A DNA stretch of 45,111 bases from a virus. The notes beneath the pieces were generated by a model that was given only the letters and a program-made list of their open reading frames with translations, was not told where the DNA came from and did not search any database. Shown in pieces: positions 1 to 9,284 of this stretch. Every line of letters starts with the position of its first letter. Positions within the stretch are counted from its first letter, which is position 1. The position numbers were made by a program, and so were the translations under genes. Location: positions 1 through 45,111 of IMG/VR virus record IMGVR_UViG_3300007541_000036; one strand, given 5' to 3'.

Positions 1-1
1 C

Positions 2-1687
2 AAAATGGGTCCTGATACATACCACAATGTTCAAAATTATTATACAATTCCTGAAACTGGGTTTTATAATGTAACTTATTTATTTGATTTAATAGTAAGT
101 AGTTTTGGTGGGGATGTAGCTTATCTTTCTTCTCCTACTTATTTTGCAGGTAGTCGACTGCCTAATAATCAAGCAGAAGTAATGTTTAATAAGCATCCTA
201 TCCCATATGATCCTGAAGTACACGGCACTGATAAATTAGCTCACTATGAAACTATTGGGGGTCACTCAGCTAATACTATGTATGGGGTTATAAAAAGAAC
301 CCCTAATCCTGATTATTATGGTGCCCCTATAATACCAGGGGATGCCGCAGGTGTTCCTAGAATAGTAGCTACTTCATCTTTATCATTAGTTACCAAACTA
401 GATCAAATAAGAAATGTAAATGTCTTTAATAACACAGGTTTTACTAGATTTAGTGGGTTTATAGACGATTTTGGTAGAGAACAATGGGGTACTTTCCATT
501 TAGGTATAGGCAATAGCTCAGGATTAGAACAAGACGCTATAATAGAAGGGTGGGCAAATTGGGAACGAGATGTTTGGGATTTAAACTCAGACCAACTTCT
601 TAGTTTAGAACAAATACAATGTATATTAGTTCCCGACTGGGTTTATTATCTGAATGATGGTTCAACCGTATTAATCCAAGTTAATCCTCTTTATGGAGAA
701 TTACCCGAAGTAGGAACAGGTCCCTTTGGGGATGTTCCTTCACTTACAGGTAACGTAAATTTCAGTACTAATTATTTGTTACCCCTTTTAGATGCTCCTT
801 TAGTTGAAGATAGAACAGGATTTACTTCGTTCTTAGGGGCGTTAAATCAGATGCTTGAAGAAGTCCAAGACATTCAAGACTTACAAGCACAAGCAGAAGC
901 TTTACAAAATGTAGATTTAGGTCCTTTAGCTCGTTATATTAGACAAGGATGGAGTGTTGACACACAGTATAACGATGTAGGTCAATTTATATATGAAATG
1001 TATTTTGGTGTTAACGAAGCAGGTGAAATAACTAATCTTGACAGTACAGCTGAAGGATTCAATAATTTTATAGGTCAACTAAATGAACTTCAATTAAACC
1101 AAACTTCTGGGGGTGAATATTATTTTTCTGTACCTGACGATTGGAATGGTTCTGATTTTGAAAATTGGGTTAAAGAAACCTCAAGACAAGTAGACGAAGG
1201 AAATCGTGTAACTATAACATTTGGAAATTTGTCTTCTACTAACACAGACAATGTTTTTGGTACATCCTTTAGGGGTGTCGTTAATGCTGACTTAAGAGGT
1301 AGTGTCTTAGTAAATTCCTTTAACCAACAATGGGACCAACTCACAGGAGGTATTTATGCTGAATCCTTAGGTGCCGCTGTTGTAAATGATAATAAAAATA
1401 TATTCTTTGTTAAAGGCGATAGAGTTCACGTAGAGATAGCTGTAGGACCTATTATGCACGAAAACGGAACGTTACCGTGGTTCCAAACCAATACTCCTTC
1501 TCCTGATTTATCTATTGTGGGGGAATATAAAAAGATTGGCAGCGTTACTGGTTGTTACGTATTAGATTCATCAATGTTAGGTATCACTCCTATATCATCT
1601 TATGATTCGGAATTAACTCCCCATTTAGAATTTATAGTTACGAACGATACTAACACTATAGTAAAAGGAACATATAAACATTATTAA
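2..1687 (+). CDS. Virion structural/adhesin-type protein, 5' end probably cut by window
   Basis: The frame is open from base 2. The first ATG (base 5) directly follows an in-frame AAA, so the true start may lie outside the window; 560 residues are visible from that ATG. I do not recognise the family. The early stretch, with YTIPETGFYNVTYLFD-like text, has the look of a beta-sandwich binding domain. A central segment around residues 275-300 (LNQMLEEVQDIQDLQAQAEALQ) looks like a short coiled coil, and the rest is Asn/Thr/Gly-rich beta-type sequence. The C-terminus ends with a VKGTY motif that recurs near the end of the next gene product. The next gene starts one base after the stop. Position beside fibre genes suggests a virion component, perhaps a receptor-binding protein; this is inference. 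Confidence 0.6.
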   Translation, partial: KMGPDTYHNVQNYYTIPETGFYNVTYLFDLIVSSFGGDVAYLSSPTYFAGSRLPNNQAEVMFNKHPIPYDPEVHGTDKLAHYETIGGHSANTMYGVIKRTPNPDYYGAPIIPGDAAGVPRIVATSSLSLVTKLDQIRNVNVFNNTGFTRFSGFIDDFGREQWGTFHLGIGNSSGLEQDAIIEGWANWERDVWDLNSDQLLSLEQIQCILVPDWVYYLNDGSTVLIQVNPLYGELPEVGTGPFGDVPSLTGNVNFSTNYLLPLLDAPLVEDRTGFTSFLGALNQMLEEVQDIQDLQAQAEALQNVDLGPLARYIRQGWSVDTQYNDVGQFIYEMYFGVNEAGEITNLDSTAEGFNNFIGQLNELQLNQTSGGEYYFSVPDDWNGSDFENWVKETSRQVDEGNRVTITFGNLSSTNTDNVFGTSFRGVVNADLRGSVLVNSFNQQWDQLTGGIYAESLGAAVVNDNKNIFFVKGDRVHVEIAVGPIMHENGTLPWFQTNTPSPDLSIVGEYKKIGSVTGCYVLDSSMLGITPISSYDSELTPHLEFIVTNDTNTIVKGTYKHY

Positions 1688-1688
1688 T

Positions 1689-2687
1689 ATGATTAACCTC
1701 CCTTTAAACAGAAAAACACCTACCACTCACACCCTTTCTCAAAGGTGCCTCCCTGGTGGTCCTGCTTCTGCTACTTACGATATATCTAATTACACTTACT
1801 ACAGTGAAAATGGCGGAGGGAATACTTATCCTTTACAACCCAGTATCCTAGCTATAGATGGTGACAAACAAGTAGGAGGTTACTTATATGATTCATCATC
1901 AGATGATACTAATTACAATAGAGGAATCTATCCCTCCCCCCACGTAGTTACTGAAAAAGCCTTCTATACTGAATTAACTCCTGAGTATACTCAAAGTTTT
2001 GGCCCATTTGGTCCTATTTACACTGATTTTAGAGGACAAACTTTTTTAAGGGTCGACCTAACTGAAGGTGGAAAGGTATTTAGACACAATGCTGTAATAG
2101 TAAAAGGATCAATTCATTGTACTACTCAAAGACATATCCAACCTTCTGATATGCAAAATGAAGGAAGTGAACCTATTTTATATGGTTTATATGACTTTGA
2201 ATTTTATTTTGTTTGTCAACCATTACACTCTAATTATCAACCTGAAGGGGTAAGTGCTTCTGAACTCACTGAATTAAATAAACTAAAAACCCTATATAGT
2301 AGTTATTTCTACGCTAGAAATAGATCTTTTGGAGATGATTCTCTTACAGCGTCAGATGGGGTTACTACTTTAGGTTTTACTCAACAAAATCCTATGCTTG
2401 GAAACGCAAGTTCTTTAAACCCTAACCACAACTGGGCTGAATTTGCTTTAACAAGTGAAACTAATGCTAACCACGACGAAATTTATGTGGTACCTTCTAT
2501 TCAACGTCCTATTCCAGCACTTGATTCTAATAATTCATATGTAACTCCTCTTGAAGCTAACTTAACAACAGACCCAAATGATAAATGGGATTTAAATCAC
2601 GTAAACTTTAGATTTGCTTTACCCATTCAACAACCTTTTGGTGTCCCTAATAGATTCGCTGTAAAAGGCACATATTTATTAATATAA
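1689..2687 (+). CDS. Hypothetical virion structural protein
   Basis: This gene encodes 332 residues of a family I do not recognise. The protein is rich in Tyr, Asn, Ser and Pro and lacks signal peptide or membrane segments, as expected for a virion protein. Its last residues (RFAVKGTYLLI) resemble the end of the upstream protein (TIVKGTYKHY), suggesting the two share a C-terminal strand or fold. It starts one base after the upstream stop (TAATATG) and is followed 9 bases later by the giant fibre gene, so the three are probably co-transcribed. A role as a minor capsid, tail or adhesin component is inferred only from context. Confidence 0.6.
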   Translation: MINLPLNRKTPTTHTLSQRCLPGGPASATYDISNYTYYSENGGGNTYPLQPSILAIDGDKQVGGYLYDSSSDDTNYNRGIYPSPHVVTEKAFYTELTPEYTQSFGPFGPIYTDFRGQTFLRVDLTEGGKVFRHNAVIVKGSIHCTTQRHIQPSDMQNEGSEPILYGLYDFEFYFVCQPLHSNYQPEGVSASELTELNKLKTLYSSYFYARNRSFGDDSLTASDGVTTLGFTQQNPMLGNASSLNPNHNWAEFALTSETNANHDEIYVVPSIQRPIPALDSNNSYVTPLEANLTTDPNDKWDLNHVNFRFALPIQQPFGVPNRFAVKGTYLLI

Positions 2688-2696
2688 AATACACTT

Positions 2697-5600
2697 ATGA
2701 GCAATATATCTTTTAATCCTTTTAACTTATCTGCTACACCTAACTCGGGTTCATTATCTATTGGGACTAATATTCCTTTAATTAGTTTTAAAAGATTTAA
2801 CAGTACATTTCTTACGGCATCCCAAATGGATGTTGGTTCTATAAATTTAGAATATACTTCTATAGATAGCGGATCTTCAGCAGATATAATTTTTAAAGTT
2901 GCCTCTCCTGAAAATTACAACTCCACTGCTTCTGCTGTATTAAAAATATCAGCAACAGGTAGCTCAAATGCCCCAAGAATTGGTATCGGTGATTTTAACA
3001 CAGGAACTATTGATTCGCAATTACACGTTAAAGGTGATACTAAAATTGAAAACGGTGGACTTAAATTTACTGCCGACGGTGAAGATGATGTAGAATTTAC
3101 AAAGGCTAATTTAAAAGACATATTAGATGGTAAACCAGCAGCAGTTTCTAGCACTTCAAAATCAGGTTTAACTCGAACCAATACAACAAACGCTATTGTC
3201 TCATTAGCAGACGACAATACACTTATTAAAATCAACGAAGCTGGAGTACTTGATTTCCAAGTAAGTGGTTCAACCGCTATAAAATTAGATAAAACAGGTA
3301 AAGGTGCACCAAAAGTAATGATCACAGGTTCAACCGAAATCTCAGGATCAACCATAGTTTCAGGCTCATTTACAGTAACAGACCTTTTAAACGTACTTGC
3401 TGATTATAACCAAACAGGTAGTTTTAGCGTTAGTGGTTCAACTACTCTTGCGGGTGATGTTAACGCTGACGGTGCTGTTAACGTAAATGATTTACTAACA
3501 GTATTAGGTGGATTTAACGCTAGTGGTAGTAACTATATTACTGGTAGTGTAGAAATTAGTGGCTCTCTTTATAGTAGAAGAACCAGATTACAACAATATG
3601 CTACAGGATCTGCAGCATTACAAGTAGGTGGTGGATTCATAGCTATGGGTAACCCACCTCCTGATGAAGGTGATGGAGATTTTGATTGGCCCTATAATCC
3701 TGATGCTAATGGTAATGGTCTTATAGAGGTAACTGATCTAATGGCTTTATTAGCGGTATATGGTCAAGAATTTAATGTTGCTTTTGAAGTCAACCCTGAC
3801 GGTATTCTTTGCGACGGTGACACCCACATTAGTGGTAACCTTTTCCACGGATACTGTGAGCCGTGTGATGAAACAGGTCATAATACTATAACTGGTAATT
3901 TTAACCATGCTCACGGATATAATAATACAATTACAGGTGATTTTTCATTTGCTAGAGGTAAAGACAATACAGTAGTAGGAGATTATGGTTTCCTAATGGG
4001 TCAAAATCTTACAACTACCACAGAATACCAAACTGTAGTAGGTAAACAAAACTCAACTAACGCAAATGCTTTATTTATAGTGGGTAAAGGTAGTGGAACA
4101 AACGCTTTAGAAGTTGAAGCCGACATATCTACAATTACTACTGATCTTACGGTAGGAGGGGATGAAATTAAGTTTACTGGAATTCCTAGTAACCCTAGCC
4201 TTCAAATACCTTTGGTTATAGATGGAACAGGTAAAATCTCTATAGGTCCTGAATACGCTACAGAAACCGGAGGTGGTGGAACTTTTGAAGGTTTTACAGC
4301 ATCTGTAGACGATGCCACTCAAGTAAATATATCTGCGGGTGCTATTGTTTCGTTTGTTGGAGGTAACAATATTGTAACTTCTGCCCCAGGTGGAACACAA
4401 ATCCAATTCGATTTGGATGGTGGTGTTTTGAGTGGATCAGCCCAAATTGCAACAGAAATTAGTGGCGCATTCACTTTAGTATCTTCTTCTATAGCGTCTA
4501 ATATAGATACTAATACTACAAATATAGACACTAATACAACTAATATAACTAACCTACAAACTAGTGCTTCTGCAGGTATTCGCCTTGAAGACGCTGACAG
4601 CGGGTTTAGCTTATCTATGTTTGAAACCGCTTCGTTCAGTGCGGCTGGTGGTGGTTTAACAGTTAACGTAACTGCAAACGACATTAAATATTCTTTAGAC
4701 GGTGTATTAAGTAGTTCACAACAAATAGCTTCCGAAATTAGTGGCGCTATAGATACTGCTACAGGTTCTGCTATTACAGATATATTGTACAACTATGAAT
4801 TACTAAGTGGTTCTATAGCAGATGACGACGATTGGCATTTAATAACAGGTGGTTCTGCTGTTACTTCAAGTAGAAATGTTCAAATAACCGCTAGTTTAGT
4901 TGTAGGTGATGGAGATATCGGAACATATTCATTTGCTCAAGGATTAAATGCAAACGCAATTGGGGATTATTCACATGCCCAAGGATCAAAAACATTGGCT
5001 TCTGGCGTAAATTCTCATGCAGAAGGTGCTGGAACAGCAGCACAAGGTAATAATTCTCACGCTGAAGGTGGTGCTACTAGAGCTGTAGGATCAGGCTCAC
5101 ACTCAGAAGGTTGGGCAACTATTTCTAGTGGTTCAAATTCTCACGCTGAAGGTTATTCTAACATAGCATATGGTGCTTATTCACACGTTGAAGGATATAT
5201 AACAACAGCGTCTGCTGACGGTTCACACGCTGAAGGATATAAAACATCAGTTGAAGCTACAGCACTTTATGGACACGCTGAAGGATACGATACAATAGCA
5301 AGAGGTCAAGGTGCTCACGCCGAAGGCAGTCAAACACTCGCACTAGGTGATGTATCACACGCTGAAGGTCGCCAAACCTCCGCGTCAGGTGATTATTCAC
5401 ACGCACAAGGCAGAATTACAGAAGCATACGGTAACTACTCATTTGCCGCTGGTATTGCTACATTAGCATCTGGCGCTTATTCGTTTGCTATAGGTTCAAA
5501 TAACGAATCAAAAGGTAACTATTCATTTGTTGCAGGTGCTACTTCCTTAGCTAAAGGATTATTCTCGTTTGCCCACGGTCAAAATGTAACAGCTTCAGGA

Positions 5601-6761
5601 GATTATTCACACGCTGAAGGTGGTGCTACATTAGCCGAAGGTTCTTACTCACACGCAGAAGGTAGATTAGCTACAGCTTCAGGAAATTATTCACACGCTG
5701 AAGGAAATAATACCGTAGCGTCTGGAATATATTCACACGCTGAAGGCTCTTCATCGTTAGCTTCAGGAACAGGAGCCCACGTTGAAGGTTTACATAACAC
5801 AGCTTCAGGCGAATTCTCACACGCACAAGGCGGATATAACACAGCTTCAGGTGATTATTCACACGCTCAAGGACTTAGAAACGTAGTACTTGCTGATTGG
5901 TCATTTGTAGGTGGTTATAGAAATATAGTAAGTGCCTCTATTGGAGATGGTAACGAATACTGTTTTGCTCATGGTAGTGATAACATTATATTCCATGATA
6001 GTAAAGGCTCTACAGTATTCGGAAGCAACAATACAGTAGGAAGAGATTCAGCAGGAGCCTTTATATTAGGAAGTACTAATATTGTAAGTGGTTCTGTTGG
6101 TAGTTATGCTGCTGGTACTTTTAACCTTATTAGAAGAGGTAGTAACAACTATTTCCACGGAAATAGAAACACAGGTTCATTCTCTGTAAATAGCCACGCT
6201 GAAGGGGAACTAAACTATATTTTAGGAGGTGATATTGATAACCAAGTATCTTACTCCCACATTGAAGGATATAATAATACTATTGGTAATAAAATACAAG
6301 CGGGTTATGGTAATGGTTCATACTCTCACGCTGAAGGAGCTTTTACTGAAGTATATGGACAATATGCACACACAGAAGGCTCTAGAACAATAGCTTATGG
6401 TACAGCTTCACACGCTGAAGGTAATGGAGCAATAGCGTATGGCGATTATTCACACGCCCAAGGTGACGGTACTATAGCTTCTGGTTCACATTCATTCTCG
6501 TCTGGTATTGGTACTATTGCAGGAGCAGCAGGTTCGGCTACATTTGGGCATTACAATGTTAAAGACACCAGTGAAGGATCATTGCTTATAATTGGTAACG
6601 GTACTAGTGGTGGTAGTAGAAACGACCTAGCAGCCTTTAATACTGCAAGTATTTTACTTGACCCCGCAGCATTACCAACTTCTGATCCATCAGTTAACGG
6701 TCAATTGTGGAGAGAAGATGCAGGCGACGGAACCTGGAATTTAAAAATATCAATCGTTTAA
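2697..6761 (+). CDS. Giant fibre: dockerin-like calcium loops plus YadA-head-type repeats
   Basis: This 1354-residue protein is probably a trimeric fibre or adhesin exposed on the virion. The N-terminal part has the ITGSTEISGST-type beta repeats common in marine phage fibres. Two EF-hand-like loops of dockerin type follow: D254-x-N256-x-D258-G-x-V-N262-x-x-D265, and D336-x-N338-x-N340-G-x-I-E344-x-x-D347. Each is followed by a DLL/DLM helix, and a third such helix (DLLNVLADYN) lies upstream without its loop. From about residue 744 to 1265 there are about thirty 14-residue repeats of the form S-H-A-E-G-x(9), the pattern of YadA-type left-handed beta-rolls; a few earlier copies lie near residues 400-440. 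The C-terminus (LPTSDPSVNGQLWRED) matches that of the 7180-7740 gene product. Confidence 0.75.
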   Translation: MSNISFNPFNLSATPNSGSLSIGTNIPLISFKRFNSTFLTASQMDVGSINLEYTSIDSGSSADIIFKVASPENYNSTASAVLKISATGSSNAPRIGIGDFNTGTIDSQLHVKGDTKIENGGLKFTADGEDDVEFTKANLKDILDGKPAAVSSTSKSGLTRTNTTNAIVSLADDNTLIKINEAGVLDFQVSGSTAIKLDKTGKGAPKVMITGSTEISGSTIVSGSFTVTDLLNVLADYNQTGSFSVSGSTTLAGDVNADGAVNVNDLLTVLGGFNASGSNYITGSVEISGSLYSRRTRLQQYATGSAALQVGGGFIAMGNPPPDEGDGDFDWPYNPDANGNGLIEVTDLMALLAVYGQEFNVAFEVNPDGILCDGDTHISGNLFHGYCEPCDETGHNTITGNFNHAHGYNNTITGDFSFARGKDNTVVGDYGFLMGQNLTTTTEYQTVVGKQNSTNANALFIVGKGSGTNALEVEADISTITTDLTVGGDEIKFTGIPSNPSLQIPLVIDGTGKISIGPEYATETGGGGTFEGFTASVDDATQVNISAGAIVSFVGGNNIVTSAPGGTQIQFDLDGGVLSGSAQIATEISGAFTLVSSSIASNIDTNTTNIDTNTTNITNLQTSASAGIRLEDADSGFSLSMFETASFSAAGGGLTVNVTANDIKYSLDGVLSSSQQIASEISGAIDTATGSAITDILYNYELLSGSIADDDDWHLITGGSAVTSSRNVQITASLVVGDGDIGTYSFAQGLNANAIGDYSHAQGSKTLASGVNSHAEGAGTAAQGNNSHAEGGATRAVGSGSHSEGWATISSGSNSHAEGYSNIAYGAYSHVEGYITTASADGSHAEGYKTSVEATALYGHAEGYDTIARGQGAHAEGSQTLALGDVSHAEGRQTSASGDYSHAQGRITEAYGNYSFAAGIATLASGAYSFAIGSNNESKGNYSFVAGATSLAKGLFSFAHGQNVTASGDYSHAEGGATLAEGSYSHAEGRLATASGNYSHAEGNNTVASGIYSHAEGSSSLASGTGAHVEGLHNTASGEFSHAQGGYNTASGDYSHAQGLRNVVLADWSFVGGYRNIVSASIGDGNEYCFAHGSDNIIFHDSKGSTVFGSNNTVGRDSAGAFILGSTNIVSGSVGSYAAGTFNLIRRGSNNYFHGNRNTGSFSVNSHAEGELNYILGGDIDNQVSYSHIEGYNNTIGNKIQAGYGNGSYSHAEGAFTEVYGQYAHTEGSRTIAYGTASHAEGNGAIAYGDYSHAQGDGTIASGSHSFSSGIGTIAGAAGSATFGHYNVKDTSEGSLLIIGNGTSGGSRNDLAAFNTASILLDPAALPTSDPSVNGQLWREDAGDGTWNLKISIV
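4920..6500 (+). repeat. Tandem 42-bp coding repeats (SHAEG units)
   Basis: About thirty diverged copies of a 42-base unit encode 14-residue SHAEG/SHAQG/SFAxG repeats inside the giant fibre gene. The protein pattern is kept better than the DNA, so the array is maintained by selection on the beta-roll rather than by recent duplication. Confidence 0.85.
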
Positions 6762-6768
6762 TATTTAT
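6761..6768 (+). promoter_or_regulatory. ATATTTAT motif before the BppU-like gene
   Basis: ATATTTAT lies at the stop of the giant fibre gene and 11 bases before the next ATG. The same octamer recurs in other gaps, at 7758, 16123, 28764, 34334 and 44577, which suggests a phage promoter element. There is no experimental support. Confidence 0.35.
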
Positions 6769-6779
6769 ATTAAAATAAC

Positions 6780-7178
6780 ATGGCGGCAGGAAGATACTCA
6801 TTTGTAATTGAACAAGGGGCTACCCTTGATTTTGAAATAGCATATACTGATTCTAATGGTGACCCTGTAGATCTTACAGATTACACAGGTAGAATGCAAA
6901 TCAAAAGCACTCGAGGAGCGGATACCGCTTATATTACATTATCAAGTAGTTTAGCTACAGATAATACTGGTTTAAATTTTAGTGGATCTAACAGTGTTAA
7001 TCCACCCGCTTCGGGAACTATTGGTATCTTTATTTCTGCTAACTCTTCTTCGGCTTTAGATTTTAACGAAGCATATTACGATTTAGAAATAGTATCTGGC
7101 AGTGTGTATCCTGTAGTCACTCGAGTATTAGAAGGTAAAGTTAAACTTTCAAGAGAAGTAACCACAGGAAACTACTGA
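6780..7178 (+). CDS. BppU-like N-terminal-type virion protein
   Basis: The product is 132 residues. It opens with FVIEQGATLDFEIAYTDSNG and closes with VTRVLEGKVKLSREVT. This is the pattern of small beta-sandwich proteins common in cyanophage and other marine phage structural regions, related to the N-terminal domain of baseplate protein BppU. Such proteins often anchor receptor-binding parts to the baseplate. The short length means only this domain is present, so it may act as an adaptor for the neighbouring fibres. The leader (TTAAAATAAC) has no Shine-Dalgarno sequence. The next gene follows after a single base. Family identification is from pattern only. Confidence 0.65.
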   Translation: MAAGRYSFVIEQGATLDFEIAYTDSNGDPVDLTDYTGRMQIKSTRGADTAYITLSSSLATDNTGLNFSGSNSVNPPASGTIGIFISANSSSALDFNEAYYDLEIVSGSVYPVVTRVLEGKVKLSREVTTGNY

Positions 7179-7179
7179 T

Positions 7180-7740
7180 ATGGCTAATACTGTTAATGTT
7201 AACCAAAACAATAATACTGTAACTCTGGATGATCAGAATCGCAAGATTACTGTAACGGACAACAAAACCAGTACTACTGTCAATATTAGCCAACCTATTA
7301 CTAGAGTAGTAACAGTATCTGCTTTAGGTCCTCGTGGTCCTCAAGGTTTACCTGGAGCTGATGGAACTAGTGGTGAACGAACAGGACCCGTAGATTGGTC
7401 AGATTTAACTAATATTCCTAACCTTATAGATTACGATGGGGATATACAAGCTAATCAATTAGCTATATTTACAGACACTAATTTATCGGGATTACCTGTT
7501 AATCTTCCATTTAACTTACCTTTAGAAGTAACTGGGGATTTAACTCCAACAGTCAGAGGTTTATCTGGTTTAACCTACGATGGATCAATATTCTATGTTC
7601 AAGGTAATATCAGTTCTAGTGGAACAGTTTATGCTTCCCAATTAATTTTAGATTACGATGCCTTACCTAATACTGATCCTATAAATAGAGGACAAGTATG
7701 GAGAGATACCGGAGGTGTTCTTAAAATTTCTAGGGGGTAA
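7180..7740 (+). CDS. Short fibre with collagen-like segment
   Basis: The product is 186 residues. The N-terminal 45 residues are Asn/Thr/Val-rich. They are followed by a short collagen-like Gly-X-Y run near residues 50-65 (GPRGPQGLPGADG), a common trimerising element in phage fibres. The middle contains SSSGTVYASQL, the beta-repeat signature of the other fibres in this window. The C-terminus (LPNTDPINRGQVWRDTGGVLKIS) is homologous to the end of the giant fibre, so the two probably share a terminal fold. It is probably co-transcribed with the 132-residue gene one base upstream. Confidence 0.7.
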   Translation: MANTVNVNQNNNTVTLDDQNRKITVTDNKTSTTVNISQPITRVVTVSALGPRGPQGLPGADGTSGERTGPVDWSDLTNIPNLIDYDGDIQANQLAIFTDTNLSGLPVNLPFNLPLEVTGDLTPTVRGLSGLTYDGSIFYVQGNISSSGTVYASQLILDYDALPNTDPINRGQVWRDTGGVLKISRG

Positions 7741-7753
7741 GTAGTTGTATTTT

Positions 7754-7765
7754 TTTGATATTTAT
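7754..7765 (+). promoter_or_regulatory. TTTGATATTTAT putative late promoter
   Basis: TTTGATATTTAT sits 17 bases before the ATG of the neck gene, behind a T-rich stretch. The identical 12-mer occurs before the tape measure gene (34330) and at the end of the polymerase gene (44573). Recurrence at transcription-unit boundaries supports a promoter role; I have no direct proof. Confidence 0.5.
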
Positions 7766-7782
7766 TATCAAACACTGTATCT

Positions 7783-8931
7783 ATGGCATCAATCCCTATT
7801 TGGCCCGGCTCTAGCTCCTTTTTTCCTGGCGATACACCCTTTGGATTTTATGATAATGATAATAATTTCCAACAAGACGCTGATAAAGTATCTGACTGGT
7901 GTGCTAGAAGATTAGGGTACCCTATAGTTGACGTTGAGCTTCAAGCACTTAATTTTTATACTTGCTTTGAAGAAGCAGTAACTACGTACGCTCAATATGT
8001 TTATCAATACAAAATTATCGAAAATATTGGCGCTTTAGAGGGTAGCCAAACAGGCAGCGATTTAAATAACCAATACATTCAATCAAACCTTGGAAACCTT
8101 ATTACAGTTGCTGAACAGTATGGAACTGAAGCAGGAACTGGAGGTAATGTTGAGTATAAAAAAGGAAATATACAAATAATTGCAGGTCAACAAACTTACT
8201 CGATCAGCGATTTGTGGACAGATGTTAGCGAATCAGGCAATTCAATCCAGATCCAAAAAGTATACCACTATGCCCCACCAGCAATTGTAAGATATTTTGA
8301 TCCTTACGCTGGTACCGGTACAGGTATTCAATCGTTGATGGAAACATTTGGATTTGGTAATTATTCGCCGGGTGTAAACTTTATGTTAATGCCTATTTAT
8401 TACGATGCGTTAAAAATTCAAGCAATTGAGTTTAACGATCAAATCCGTAAATCAGCATATAGTTTTGACTTAATTAACAACGATACTATTAAAGTATTCC
8501 CCCGTCCTGCTAGAAACGAAAAACTATACTTTGACTATATTGTAGAACAAGATAGAAATAACCCAGTTAGAAACACTAGCACAGGATTAGTTACAAATGT
8601 TTCAAATGTTCCTTACGCTAATATTACTTACAACACAGTAAATTCACCTGCTAAAAACTGGATATTCCGTTATACTTTAGCAGTCTCAAAAGAAATGCTT
8701 GCTAGCGTAAGAGGTAAATATTCAACAGTTCCTATTCCAGGCGCTGAAGTTACAACAAACGCTTCAGAATTAAGAAGTGAAGCGTCGGCTGAAAAAACAG
8801 CACTTATTGAAGAACTAAAAACTATGCTTGAAGAATCTTCAAGAACAAAATACCTTGAAAGAGAAGCACAAATCGCTCAAAATACTCAAGATGTTCTTAC
8901 AAAAGTACCATATCCTATTTACATAGCATGA
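7783..8931 (+). CDS. gp13: Neck / head-completion protein (gp13-like)
   Basis: The product is 382 residues (T4 gp13 is 309). It begins with a Pro/Ser-rich stretch, then TPFGFYDNDNNFQQDADKV and a segment (WCARRLGYPIVDVELQ, then FEEAV) that I associate with the neck proteins of distant T4 relatives. Neck proteins close the filled head and form the docking site for the tail. It lies two genes upstream of a gp14-like gene, matching the 13-14 order in T4. The C-terminal 60 residues are Glu/Lys-rich and helical. A TTTGATATTTAT motif precedes the gene, and its stop overlaps the next start (ATGA). A generic head-tail connector is the main alternative. Confidence 0.6.
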   Translation: MASIPIWPGSSSFFPGDTPFGFYDNDNNFQQDADKVSDWCARRLGYPIVDVELQALNFYTCFEEAVTTYAQYVYQYKIIENIGALEGSQTGSDLNNQYIQSNLGNLITVAEQYGTEAGTGGNVEYKKGNIQIIAGQQTYSISDLWTDVSESGNSIQIQKVYHYAPPAIVRYFDPYAGTGTGIQSLMETFGFGNYSPGVNFMLMPIYYDALKIQAIEFNDQIRKSAYSFDLINNDTIKVFPRPARNEKLYFDYIVEQDRNNPVRNTSTGLVTNVSNVPYANITYNTVNSPAKNWIFRYTLAVSKEMLASVRGKYSTVPIPGAEVTTNASELRSEASAEKTALIEELKTMLEESSRTKYLEREAQIAQNTQDVLTKVPYPIYIA

Positions 8932-9284
8932 TAAAGTTACGCGATATATTAAACGAAGAAGTTAACCTCACATCAGTCGATGTAGTGCTAGTGACCGATA
9001 AAGATACTAACTTTACTGACGTATTAGACGGCGTAAGAGGTATACGTAAAATAACAACTGTAAACGTAACTACGTCACCTGAACTTGAAGAAAAAAACCG
9101 CCAAAGAACCGACGGTAAAGAAGTTCACACTGCTACAATTAAATTTTTAGGAGGTTTAGATCCTAAACAAGATTTAGATTTCTTTAAAACAACAATGCTA
9201 CAAAGCAAAAAAGGCGACCCAAATAAAAGAATAGATGGATTACGTCACGTTATATTCAAACCAGAATCAATAACCCGTGTATAA
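8928..9284 (+). CDS. Small protein with N-terminal targeting-like peptide and alpha/beta domain
   Basis: The product is 118 residues of unknown function, translationally coupled to the neck gene (ATGA overlap of 4 bases) and sharing one base with the gp14-like gene. It starts MIKLRDILNEE, reminiscent of the short amphipathic N-terminal sequences that send T4 internal proteins into the prohead. The body (VDVVLVTDKDTNFTDVLDGV, then HTATIKFLGG) suggests a beta-alpha-beta-beta ferredoxin- or ACT-like fold. A position between two neck genes implies a head or neck role. I see no catalytic motif. Confidence 0.6.
   Translation: MIKLRDILNEEVNLTSVDVVLVTDKDTNFTDVLDGVRGIRKITTVNVTTSPELEEKNRQRTDGKEVHTATIKFLGGLDPKQDLDFFKTTMLQSKKGDPNKRIDGLRHVIFKPESITRV

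Noticed and set aside
4319-4792. A 157-codon minus-strand frame inside the giant fibre gene
   Set aside because: It is a shadow of the repetitive sense gene, with no plausible protein pattern. The other minus-strand frames in the fibre genes were rejected for the same reason.
4920-6500. Regular 42-base repeats as a possible CRISPR array
   Set aside because: The repeats are in frame, diverged, without unique spacers, and encode a known beta-roll pattern.
6762-6769. TATTTATA read as a T4 late promoter (TATAAATA) on the minus strand
   Set aside because: All four exact copies would point leftwards against every gene in the window. A plus-strand element fits the gene layout better.
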